From positions 1 through 52,012 of the forward strand of contig DATKZY010000042.1 of the NCBI GenBank assembly GCA_035527715.1: a stretch of 52,012 nucleotides of DNA, read 5' to 3'. The stretch comes from DSUN01 sp035527715. GTDB lineage: Bacteria; Planctomycetota; PUPC01; DSUN01. Below the pieces are notes generated by a model. The model was not told where the DNA came from, did no database searches, and saw nothing but the letters and a program-made list of their open reading frames with translations. Every line of letters begins with the position of its first letter. Within the stretch, counting starts at the first letter, position 1. This document shows, piece after piece, positions 41,452 through 49,758 of this stretch. The translations under genes were made by a program, and so were the position numbers.

Positions 41452-44337
41452 ATGAACGCGAAGAACCTTGTTCTGTGCCTCGTCGTCTGGCTCCAGGCGA
41501 CGGGCGTGTGGGCGGGAATGGTTACGCGGCGCTGGGGCAAGCCGCCGACGGGGCCGCCCTCGGCGAAGGTGAAGACGCCGAAGGCCGAGCCGCCGACCTG
41601 CTACGTCGTCGAGACCAAGGCCGCGCCCGAGCTGGACGGCAAGCTCGACGACGAGGCCTGGAAGCAGTCGCCCGTCTATCACCTTGCCCGCTCGCTCGAC
41701 GGCGGCGGCGACGCGGCGCAGCCGACCGAGGTGCGCCTCCTCCGCGACGCCAAGACCCTCTACCTCGCCTTCCGCTGCACGGAGCCGCTCGTCGCCAAGC
41801 TTCAGGCGACCCGCCGCGGCCACGACAGCGGGATCTGGGACGATGATTCCATCGAGTTCTTCCTCGGCGCGGCCGGGGCCTACTACCACTTCGGCGTCAA
41901 CGCGGTCGGCAGCACGTATGACGGGAAGGCGAAGGATGCCTCGTGGAACTCGGGCCTCAAGGCCGCCGTCGGCCGCGAGACGGGGGCCTGGACGCTCGAG
42001 GCGGCGGTCCCTCTGGCCGCGATGGTCCCCGACGGCAGGGTGCCAACCGAGTGGATCGCCAACTTCAACCGCAATCGCCACTGCGCGGGCACGTGGCAGG
42101 AATCGGCCTGGTCGCCCACCTTCTCGGGCGACAGCCACGTGACCGAGCGCTTCGGCAAGATGCTCTTCAAAGCCCCACCGGCCCCCGAGCAGCCCGGCAA
42201 ACAGCCCGAGCGCCCCGTGGTCAGGAAGGAGGCCGTGACCATCGGCCCCGCTGAGGGCGGCGAGGGCATCGTCACCTTCGACCTCTCGGACCTGCCCAAG
42301 GACGCCAAGGTCTACCGGGCCGACCTGCTCGTCTTCCGCACCACACCCGTGGACGGGCGGATGGATGAGGCGATGATTGATATCGAGGTGTTCCCCGGTG
42401 GCACAGGCGTCCCGCCTGTGGCCGGCAAGCCGCTGGCATTGCGTCCGCCCTGGTATGACAGATTCGACGCAACCGAGGCCGTTCGCGCCGGAACGGCCAG
42501 CTTCCTCGTCAAGGCCTGCCCCTTCTGGAATGCAGAGGCCACATGCCTCGACATCGCCTGCGAGGGCAAGCCCGAGAACCTGCCGCAGCAGGTAACGGGC
42601 GTTGAAGCCTTTCATCGGGCGGGACAAACCTTCATCACCTGGAAAGAGATCGAGGAGCCCGTCGGGCGGGACGCCATCGCCTGTGGCGAGATGAAGCGGC
42701 TTGTGGACACGCTGGATTCCCGGCGACGCGTCCGCTACTGCGTCTATCGCCACACCAGCCCCATCACGGCGGGGAATCTGCACGAGGCCGAACTGCTCGC
42801 CATGGTGAAGCCGCTCTCGGGATGGAACCTCGATGGGCGGAACGTGGACCGCCCCGTGGACCACTTCATCGCCACGAACGACGTGCTGATGGTCGGCCAC
42901 TGGAACCCGTTCGGGCGAGCCGAGATTGACGGCGAGTACGGCCGCGACTGCCCGATTGAGCGCTTCGTCATCCGCGAGGGCGACAAGCCTCTCCCACGCG
43001 GCACGGGCCTCTACGTCCGCACGGCCACCAAGGCGGAGAAGGCGTCCTACGCCGTCGTGACCTCGGTGGATGGCGTGCAGAACACGGCCGAGCTCTCGAA
43101 GGCCAATGCGACGACGGGGCCTCTGGCCGAGGCGCCCGCCGACCCCGAGCCCGTGCTCCAGGGCGAGCTGCCGACGATGCCCTTCTTCAACTACGGCCAG
43201 AAGCGGCTCCACTACGTCCAGTGGGTCGCCCCGCCAATGGCCAACGTGCCCTGCCAGTATCACAACTGGTCCGTCGGCGTGCCCAACGCCCTCGGCAAGG
43301 GCATCCCGCTCGAGGTCAACCTCCACCGCGACGGACATTCGTACTGGCGGACGCACTATCGCATCGAGCGCGACAGCATCGTGCTCTGCCCCTACGACTT
43401 CCCGATCAAGTCGTGGTGGTATGGCTACCACGAGGCGGCAGGCACGCTCCGCTCGTTCAAGCAGGGCTGCATCCAGCCCTACACCGAGCGGCGGCTGCTG
43501 GCCTTCATTGGCTGGGCGTGCCGCAAGTGGCCGGTGGACCGCAATCGCATGCTGGTCACGGGCTGCCGCGGAGGGGCCTCGGGCAGCGGCGCACTCCACC
43601 TCGCCGTCCGCCATCCCAACGTCTTCAGCCTGGCCATCGCCGGCCACCCGATCATGGACTACGCGGCGGCTTCGCGCGACACCAGCCGCGGCGGCCTCCC
43701 CCTCGCCCTGAGCATGCTCGCCGTGTGGGGCAAGGCCGACTGGGGCATCAAGACGCCCGACGGCAGGAGCTTCTGGAACGAGCACGACCTGAACCGCGCG
43801 GTCGAGGCCCTGCCGCCAACCGCCGACCTGCCGTTCATGACCATCACGTCGAGCCACGGCTACGCCGACTGCCGCAAGTTGTACGAGCTTCTTCTCACGC
43901 GGCACTTCGGCGTGATGGCCGAGTTCTCCTGGGGCGGCGCACGCTACGTGCCCGTCTCCAACAGCGGCACCTACCCCAACGTCATCCGGCTCGACATTCG
44001 CCGCGACAAGCCGTTCCTCGCCTGTGTGTCGCGGCAGGGCCTGGCCCTCGTGACCGAGGGGAAGATGGGCGACTTCAATCAGCAGTTCCGCTGGCGCGAC
44101 GTGGTGGACACCCCCGGCCGCTTCGAGGCCACGCTCTTCCTTCAGGGCCGCGGCGATGCCGTCGCCGACGCCGTGCCCCGCCGCCTCCAGAAGTTCAAGG
44201 CCGAGAAGGGCAAGGCCTACGCCTGGAAGTGCGGCGCCCAGACCGGCGAGGCCACCGTCGGCGACGACGGCCTGCTCGTCCTCAAGGACGTGAAGTTCAC
44301 CAACGAGGGGAGCCGGCTGGTCATCACTGCCAAGTAG
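41452..44337 (+). CDS. Secreted paralogue 3 of the GQTF hydrolase-like family, with N-terminal CBM9-like domain
   Basis: This is 961 residues. A signal peptide is followed by an extra domain (about 45-240) of CBM9 type (PELDGKLDDEAWKQSPVYHL, GIWDDDSIEFFLG), a carbohydrate-binding fold. The shared family core follows: VTFDLSDLPKDAKVYRADLL, FDATEAVRAG, AGQTFITWKEIEE near 390, VRYCVYRHTSPITAGNLHEAELL, and YHEAAGTLRSFKQG near 665. The nucleophile elbow VTGCRGGASGSG (Cys at residue 705) is the best-preserved of the four and could be a Cys nucleophile as in dienelactone hydrolases. A short GTGVPPV repeat is inserted in the N-terminal domain. The stop is at 44337. Confidence 0.82.
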   Translation: MNAKNLVLCLVVWLQATGVWAGMVTRRWGKPPTGPPSAKVKTPKAEPPTCYVVETKAAPELDGKLDDEAWKQSPVYHLARSLDGGGDAAQPTEVRLLRDAKTLYLAFRCTEPLVAKLQATRRGHDSGIWDDDSIEFFLGAAGAYYHFGVNAVGSTYDGKAKDASWNSGLKAAVGRETGAWTLEAAVPLAAMVPDGRVPTEWIANFNRNRHCAGTWQESAWSPTFSGDSHVTERFGKMLFKAPPAPEQPGKQPERPVVRKEAVTIGPAEGGEGIVTFDLSDLPKDAKVYRADLLVFRTTPVDGRMDEAMIDIEVFPGGTGVPPVAGKPLALRPPWYDRFDATEAVRAGTASFLVKACPFWNAEATCLDIACEGKPENLPQQVTGVEAFHRAGQTFITWKEIEEPVGRDAIACGEMKRLVDTLDSRRRVRYCVYRHTSPITAGNLHEAELLAMVKPLSGWNLDGRNVDRPVDHFIATNDVLMVGHWNPFGRAEIDGEYGRDCPIERFVIREGDKPLPRGTGLYVRTATKAEKASYAVVTSVDGVQNTAELSKANATTGPLAEAPADPEPVLQGELPTMPFFNYGQKRLHYVQWVAPPMANVPCQYHNWSVGVPNALGKGIPLEVNLHRDGHSYWRTHYRIERDSIVLCPYDFPIKSWWYGYHEAAGTLRSFKQGCIQPYTERRLLAFIGWACRKWPVDRNRMLVTGCRGGASGSGALHLAVRHPNVFSLAIAGHPIMDYAAASRDTSRGGLPLALSMLAVWGKADWGIKTPDGRSFWNEHDLNRAVEALPPTADLPFMTITSSHGYADCRKLYELLLTRHFGVMAEFSWGGARYVPVSNSGTYPNVIRLDIRRDKPFLACVSRQGLALVTEGKMGDFNQQFRWRDVVDTPGRFEATLFLQGRGDAVADAVPRRLQKFKAEKGKAYAWKCGAQTGEATVGDDGLLVLKDVKFTNEGSRLVITAK
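42397..42424 (+). repeat. GTGVPPV-type interspersed repeat inside paralogue 3
   Basis: GGTGGCACAGGCGTCCCGCC then TGTGGCC, an imperfect inverted repeat read in frame as GGTGVPPVAG. The translated GTGVPPV motif is a known planctomycete interspersed element. Paralogue 1 has only GG at this place (SGGKPLAL against GGTGVPPVAGKPLAL). Confidence 0.75.
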
Positions 44338-44372
44338 GGCCTTCCCCTACTTCCGGCCAAGGACATCATCCG

Positions 44373-45941
44373 GTGGGCACAGAATCATACGATGAACTCT
44401 TGGTAAGCGTTGCGGACCCAGGGCAGCGACCGGTCACCCGTCTGAAGGCGCTCGGCAAGCTTGTGGATCTTTCATGGCAATTGGGGCGAGCGGCCGGGCT
44501 GCGGCGCTCCATCGAGGCGCTCAACAGCGTCCTCCAGTCCAACTTGACGGCGAACCAGAAGTACGTGGCGCACTACTACCTTGCCAACGCTTGGTCGCAC
44601 ATTCGCGCGCTTGAGCGGCACGAGCGACCGCAGGACTGGGATTGGCAACAAGACGAGTTAGTGCACGAGATAGTCAACTACAGGCTTGCGGTACATTGGG
44701 CCCGCGAGGCGCGTGTGCCGCCGGCAGTGCTCTGCCCAATCTACACGAACCTGGGCAACACATTCAGCTATGTCGGGCGCTTCGTAGAAGCCGTCGCGTT
44801 CTGGGATGCCGCACTTCATCGTGACCCGGCGTTCGCTATGGCTCTGGGGAACAAAGGCTTCTGCCTCTTGCACTACGCCCGTGCCCTCTATGACCGCGGC
44901 CAAAGCGCGGCGTTCCTGAAAGCAGCTCACCAACTCCTCGGCAAGGCTATCCACGCGGGTGTGGAAGAGGAGGCCACCGCGGGATTCAGGAAGGCGCAGT
45001 GCCAGATAGAGGCTGTCCTCAAGCCCGATTACCTCGCGACTCCACTGGACACCGAGGGATTCTCACTGGGGCGGTCAGCACATGAGAGGGCCTATAGACG
45101 CTGGTGCCTTAGGGAGCGACTCTTCCTGAATCCGCTCAATGACGTCGGAGCATTCTCCGCCGCGGCGCATGATTGCCTCACCACTCCCCCGATGGTTCAG
45201 CTCGTGGGACATGGCCCCTACTACCAAGGATTCTTCAACCAGATAAAACAGGAGTTCGTGTCTGCTCGATTCCTCCACTTTGAAGGTTTACGTCGGGCCA
45301 AACCCCATTTCTCCGACAGAGGGGTGCTCTTGTACAACACCCTCGATTACCCCGCCTACGCTCTTGCCCTGGAGAAGCAGAAGCTCGCATTTCGTTCAGC
45401 GTACTCCGTGCTGGACAAAGTCGGCTTCTTCTTGAACCATTACCTGCGCCTTGGGATACCTGAGACGCAAGTTAGCTTCAGGAAGCTGTGGTACGAGGGC
45501 GATGGCAAGAAGCGGCACCTTCGCCAAGTCTTCTCTGCCCTGACGAACTGGCCTCTGCGAGGCCTGTTTTGGCTTGCGAAGGACCTGCACGATGACAGTT
45601 TGAGCGTTGCTGGCTCGAGCGAGCCCCGGGCTCGCCAGTTGGCAGAGGTGCGCAATCATCTTGAGCACAAGTACCTCAAGGTACACAATGAGGACTGGGC
45701 TGGCCCTCCTCAATCGAGTGATGTCATGGCGGTAGCCCTTGCAGATACCCTGGCCTATTCAATACGCCGATCCGTCTTCTCAGAGCTGGCACTCATGACC
45801 CTGAAGCTGGCCAGAGCAGCTCTGATGTACCTATCGCTTGGCGTGCACACCGAAGAGCGTCGCATGGAAGCTCAACGAGGCGGCAAGGTCACGTTGCTGC
45901 CGGTTGCGTTGGGAACATGGGAGGACGGCTGGAAGACATAG
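44373..45941 (+). CDS. TPR-HEPN protein of the LA2681-like type
   Basis: This is 522 residues from GTG at 44373 (VGTESYDELL). The N-terminal half is TPR-like (YVAHYYLANAWSHIRAL, IYTNLGNTFSYVGRFVEAVAFWDAAL). The middle carries RWCLRERLFLNPLNDVG, and the C-terminal half has a HEPN motif, RNHLEH at 427-432 (R-x4-H), as in HEPN RNases; these resemble the LA2681 family described in surveys of HEPN proteins. HEPN domains act as RNases in toxin and defence systems. No signal peptide. Its GC content is clearly lower than the flanking genes, suggesting recent acquisition. It splits the secreted paralogue cluster, lying between paralogues 3 and 4. Confidence 0.8.
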   Translation: MGTESYDELLVSVADPGQRPVTRLKALGKLVDLSWQLGRAAGLRRSIEALNSVLQSNLTANQKYVAHYYLANAWSHIRALERHERPQDWDWQQDELVHEIVNYRLAVHWAREARVPPAVLCPIYTNLGNTFSYVGRFVEAVAFWDAALHRDPAFAMALGNKGFCLLHYARALYDRGQSAAFLKAAHQLLGKAIHAGVEEEATAGFRKAQCQIEAVLKPDYLATPLDTEGFSLGRSAHERAYRRWCLRERLFLNPLNDVGAFSAAAHDCLTTPPMVQLVGHGPYYQGFFNQIKQEFVSARFLHFEGLRRAKPHFSDRGVLLYNTLDYPAYALALEKQKLAFRSAYSVLDKVGFFLNHYLRLGIPETQVSFRKLWYEGDGKKRHLRQVFSALTNWPLRGLFWLAKDLHDDSLSVAGSSEPRARQLAEVRNHLEHKYLKVHNEDWAGPPQSSDVMAVALADTLAYSIRRSVFSELALMTLKLARAALMYLSLGVHTEERRMEAQRGGKVTLLPVALGTWEDGWKT

Positions 45942-46043
45942 GCACCGGGCTCGAAGTAAGGTTCCGGGGTCGTATCTTCGCCGGGTTTTCGTACACAGTG
46001 GTACGGGCAGGCGCCCGCATTACAAGCAGCAAAGGGCCTAGCG

Positions 46044-48338
46044 ATGAAGTGGGTACTACTGGCACTATGGGGCTTCGCTCAGCCCTGTGCAGCCGGGTTG
46101 GTCGGCGAACGCTGGGGCGGCAAGGACGCGCCCTGCACGCATCCCGGGACGCTGAAGATCGTCCAGGGCAAGGCGGGGCCGCGCCTGGTCTTCGACCTCT
46201 CGGCGATCCCGAAGGGGGCGACGGTCCACCACGCCTCGCTCTTCTGCTTCACGCAGCGAGGCGTTCAGCCCACCGAGCCGGCGCGAATCCTCGTGGCCGA
46301 AGGAGCCGATGGCGACGCATCTCGCGGCGAGCCGCTGAAGCTGGAGGCGCCCTGGTATCGCTCGTTCGACGCCACCGAGGCCGTGAGGCTCTGGGTAGCC
46401 AGCCCCGAGAGGAACCTCGGCCTGGCCGTCGCCCAGTTCGAGCGCCTCCTCGCACCGCAGACCTTTCTGGAGGTCGTCTTCGACGGCGAGGCAAAGGGCC
46501 TGCCCGAGCAGGCCACGGGCCTCCGCGTCGCCCACCACGACGGCCAGACGTTCATCGTCTGGACCGAGCACGCCGCCTTCCGCCCGAAGCCCCACGAGGT
46601 GATCTGGCTCGGAAAGTTCTCCGAACGGGGCGACAAGCTGGCCGACGGCCCCGGCCAGGGCGCCTACGACATGCCCAACCACCCCGCCATCACGCTGCGG
46701 GCGCTGCGAAACCTCCAGGGCCTCGGCCTCCGCGACAAGCCCAGCGGCTTCCAGGGCATCAGAGACCTGAAGCGGGTGCGCGACGTGCCCCCCGTCACCT
46801 ACCGCCTCTATCGCCACGCCGAGCGCATCACCGCCGCCAACATCCACAACGCCGAGCGGGTAGCCGAGGTCGAGCCGCTTTCCGGCTATGACGCCGAGGT
46901 CTACCAGATCCACTTCAAGGGCGAGTACCTCGACCAGTGGGAGGAGCCTTCCTCGCCCATCCCGACCCTGTGCACCGACAAGGGGAAGGCCCTCACGCCC
47001 GGCGAGGGCCTCTACGTCCACACGGTCCGGGATGCGGGGCAGAGACACCCCGCCTACTACGCCGTCACCATCGCCATCGCGGGCACCGAGAACCTGTCGC
47101 AGATCGCCGACGCCAACAGCCTCGCGGCGCCCGTCGTCGAGACCCCCGCCACGCCCCAGCCCGTCCTCCAATGGGTCCAGGAAGACCGCTACAAGGACGA
47201 CGCGACGGAGTACTGGTATCAGTATTGGGGCGCCCCGCCCTACTACCACCTGCCCAGCCAGGCGTTCCGCGTCGCCGTCGCCATCGGCGAGAAGCGGAAG
47301 GAGCCTTGCCCCCTCGTCATCGGCTCGATCTCGGGCGACTTTAACCTGCGCGGGGAACTGAACCTCCCCCGTTCCGACGCCGTGACCATCGAGCCGAAGT
47401 GCCAGCTCGACTGGCTCCCCACCCTCTTCTACAACGAGGGCCGCGGCACCCTGCGCGGCATGACCGAGTGCAAGGTGGACTACTTCCCCGAGCGCTACAC
47501 GGACTTCATGATCAAGTGGATCATGTCCCGCCACCAGATAGACCGCTCGAAGATCGTCGGCAGCCTGCTCCACTTCGGCCTGCGGCACCCCGAGATCTTC
47601 ACCCGCATGCAGTTCGGCACCTACACGGCGGGCTACGACATCCGCTTCGCGCCCGGCGGCCCCAGCATGCCCAGCGTCCTCGGGCCGCAGGGCATCAAGA
47701 CCGCCTCGGGCGAGGACGCCTGGAAGATGTACAGCGTCGCCGAATACGTCAACACCTATCCCGACCGCGACATCCCGTTCCTCGTCTGCATCTCGGCCAC
47801 GGGCAAGGACAGCGGCCACACCAGCGAGTTCGGCTGGCAGGACGACCCCCGCGGCTGGCGGGGCCTGCTCCGCGCCCGGCAACCCTTCGTCGCCACCTGG
47901 AGCCTTGGCCCGCCCCACGAGCTGATGCAAGCCTTCAACGAAATGCGATGGGACACCACCCTCCCCGCCTTCAGCAACTGCTCGCTCGACGACAACCCCG
48001 GCAACGGCGACCCCGCCGACGGCGATTACTACGGCGGCATCAACGCCTGGCTCCTCTGGGGCGACAAGGATGCGGTTGACGCTAAGGACCGCTGGGAGAT
48101 CACCGTCTGGCTCATCGCCTCCTGTCCCGAGGACGCCTGCACGGTGGACATCACCCCTCGCCACTGCAAGTCCTTCAAGCCCAGGCCTGGCCAGACGCTC
48201 AAGTGGACCAACACCTCCCTCGCCGACAACCGCGTGGCCCAATCCGGCACCATCACCACCGACCAGCACGGCCTCGTCACACTCAAAGCGGTCAAAGTCG
48301 CGAAGGCCCGGAACCGAATCTGCGGGTCCCAGCGATGA
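46044..48338 (+). CDS. Secreted paralogue 4 of the GQTF hydrolase-like family
   Basis: This is 764 residues from ATG at 46044 with signal peptide (LLALWGFAQPCAAG). The layout follows the family: LVFDLSAIPKGATVHHASLFCF, FDATEAVRLWVASPERNLG, DGQTFIVWTEH near 166, VTYRLYRHAERITAANIHNAERV, NEGRGTLRGM near 475. The nucleophile region is shorter than in the others: IDRSKIVGSLLHFGLRHPEIF (499 onward) lacks about 8 residues containing the elbow, so the nucleophile is missing. The C-terminal domain matches paralogue 2 (FSNCSLDDNPGNGD, TPRHCKSFK). It is separated from paralogue 3 by the HEPN gene and lies about 100 bases after it. Confidence 0.8.
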   Translation: MKWVLLALWGFAQPCAAGLVGERWGGKDAPCTHPGTLKIVQGKAGPRLVFDLSAIPKGATVHHASLFCFTQRGVQPTEPARILVAEGADGDASRGEPLKLEAPWYRSFDATEAVRLWVASPERNLGLAVAQFERLLAPQTFLEVVFDGEAKGLPEQATGLRVAHHDGQTFIVWTEHAAFRPKPHEVIWLGKFSERGDKLADGPGQGAYDMPNHPAITLRALRNLQGLGLRDKPSGFQGIRDLKRVRDVPPVTYRLYRHAERITAANIHNAERVAEVEPLSGYDAEVYQIHFKGEYLDQWEEPSSPIPTLCTDKGKALTPGEGLYVHTVRDAGQRHPAYYAVTIAIAGTENLSQIADANSLAAPVVETPATPQPVLQWVQEDRYKDDATEYWYQYWGAPPYYHLPSQAFRVAVAIGEKRKEPCPLVIGSISGDFNLRGELNLPRSDAVTIEPKCQLDWLPTLFYNEGRGTLRGMTECKVDYFPERYTDFMIKWIMSRHQIDRSKIVGSLLHFGLRHPEIFTRMQFGTYTAGYDIRFAPGGPSMPSVLGPQGIKTASGEDAWKMYSVAEYVNTYPDRDIPFLVCISATGKDSGHTSEFGWQDDPRGWRGLLRARQPFVATWSLGPPHELMQAFNEMRWDTTLPAFSNCSLDDNPGNGDPADGDYYGGINAWLLWGDKDAVDAKDRWEITVWLIASCPEDACTVDITPRHCKSFKPRPGQTLKWTNTSLADNRVAQSGTITTDQHGLVTLKAVKVAKARNRICGSQR

Positions 48339-48594
48339 CCTGAAGGGGCCAAGTGGCTCGCCGCCTTGGCTTTGAAACCAGTGAAACCAGGGACAGTCAC
48401 CTATTTCGGTCACCCATTTGCGCACTTGGGTGTGAGATCTTGGTTCTTCACTTATCGGCTGGGCACGGGCCGCATTGGGGCACCCAAAGCGGCGTCGAGC
48501 CCCCGCACTCCGAAAGGCTCTCGCATGAGCCGGGACGCCGCACGGAAACGATGGCAGCCGCCTGTTCCCAGGACCAGCGCGTGGCTCTTCTCCC

Positions 48595-48800
48595 CTCCCA
48601 TCCGCGCAATCCGCGTTATCCGCGGTTGTCCTCTTCTCTGTGTCTTCCCTCTGTGCCCTCCGTGCCCTCTGTGGTGAGGTGGGTCTCGGTTCCTGGTTCT
48701 GGCTTGGCGGCTTGGCGACTTGGCGGTGGTGATCGAGGCTTCGGGGGCGGTCGGCAGAACATGGTGACCGCCAAGACGCCAAGGACGCCAAGAATGCAGA
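48595..48800. repeat. Short-period word tracts in the gap after paralogue 4
   Basis: ATCCGCGCA/ATCCGCGTT/ATCCGCGGT at 9-base spacing (48600-48627), CTCTGTGCC/CTCCGTGCC/CTCTGTGG at 9-base spacing (48649-48674), and CCGCCAAGACGCCAAGGACG words (48769-48793). The CTCTGTGCC words recur at 49621-49650. The gap 48339-48892 holds no convincing gene. Confidence 0.6.
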
Positions 48801-48822
48801 GAGTGAGCCGGGCAGGCATGCC

Positions 48823-48850
48823 TTGCAGTCCGGCTGAAGTGGCGTATACT
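48823..48850 (+). promoter_or_regulatory. Predicted promoter of the Phd-like/Nudix pair
   Basis: TTGCAG (48823-48828), 16 bases, TATACT (48845-48850), 43 bases before the start. Confidence 0.6.
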
Positions 48851-48892
48851 GGGGGATGATAGGGAAGGAGAAGCAGGTACGGAGGCATGCAG

Positions 48893-49126
48893 ATGAGCGG
48901 GTTAGAGGCATTGCGGTCGGTACAGTTCGCCACGGTCAAGGGCAAGCGGGTCGCCGTATTGAGCGCGGACGACTGGGAGGCGCTGATCGAGTGGCTTGAG
49001 ACGATCGAGGATACCCAGGCCGTACGTGAAGCTCTGGCCCAGCTCCACGCGGCGGGAGGCAACCCCGAGAAGGCCGGCTGGATTCCGTGGGATGAGGTGC
49101 CGGGTGAACTCGGCGGAACCCGATGA
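48893..49126 (+). CDS. Small Phd-like protein upstream of a Nudix gene
   Basis: This is 77 residues from ATG at 48893, which has GGAGG 7 bases upstream (the ATG at 48887 is too close). VKGKRVAVLSADDWEALIEWLETIEDTQAVREAL resembles the second half of Phd/YefM-type antitoxins, which usually precede a toxin. Here the next gene is a Nudix hydrolase, overlapping by ATGA. It could be an orphan antitoxin or a small regulator; this is inference. Confidence 0.65.
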   Translation: MSGLEALRSVQFATVKGKRVAVLSADDWEALIEWLETIEDTQAVREALAQLHAAGGNPEKAGWIPWDEVPGELGGTR

Positions 49127-49596
49127 GAATGCCCTTCCAGGTGCTCGTGATTCCATACAGGCGGACGGCCACCGGAGTGGAGTTCACGGTGCTGAAGCGC
49201 AGCGATGCGGATTGGTGGCATTTCGTGGCGGGAGGCGGCGAGGAGGGGGAGACGCCGCTCGAGACCGCTCGACGCGAGACGAGGGAGGAGATCGGGATCA
49301 CCCCAAGGGGGCAGTTCCTTCGGCTGGACTCGATGGCGACGATTCCCAGGCACTGGTTCGCCGCCGCGGCGTCCTGGCCGCAAGAGGTCTATGTGGTGCC
49401 GGAATACGCCTTTGCGGTCGAGACGGGAGACGCGGAGCTGACGCTCTCCCGGGAGCACACCGAGTTGAGGTGGCTTCCATACGACCAGGCACGGAAACTG
49501 CTCACGTGGGACAGCAATCGCACGGCGCTGTGGGAGCTGAACGAGAGACTGAAGTCGAAGGAGGCGACGCCGCAGGCCGCCCCACACGACGCCTGA
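49123..49596 (+). CDS. Nudix hydrolase (NudB/MutT-like)
   Basis: This is a 157-residue Nudix protein. The Nudix box G-x5-E-x7-REUxEExGU is intact at residues 37-59 (REUxEE = R51, E52, E55 and E56). A start like FQVLVIPYRR and a WWHFVAGGGEEGE pattern resemble dATP/dihydroneopterin-triphosphate pyrophosphatases. The substrate is not known. ATG overlaps the stop of the Phd-like gene, so they are co-translated. Confidence 0.92.
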   Translation: MRMPFQVLVIPYRRTATGVEFTVLKRSDADWWHFVAGGGEEGETPLETARRETREEIGITPRGQFLRLDSMATIPRHWFAAAASWPQEVYVVPEYAFAVETGDAELTLSREHTELRWLPYDQARKLLTWDSNRTALWELNERLKSKEATPQAAPHDA

Positions 49597-49692
49597 TGCT
49601 CGGCGCCCCAGACCCCTCTGTGTCTTCCCTCTGTGCCCTCTGTGGTGAGATTCTCGTTCCGCGTCCTTCCCGTCCTTCCGCGCGAAGCGGGC

Positions 49693-49721
49693 TTGCAGCG
49701 GGCTGGGGATTCGGCTACGAT
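49693..49721 (+). promoter_or_regulatory. Predicted promoter of the sigma-54 activator gene
   Basis: TTGCAG (49693-49698), 17 bases, TACGAT (49716-49721), 38 bases before ATG 49759. Confidence 0.6.
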
Positions 49722-49758
49722 CCCAGGGCGGGAGGAGGAGCCAGGAGGCGTGTTGGCA

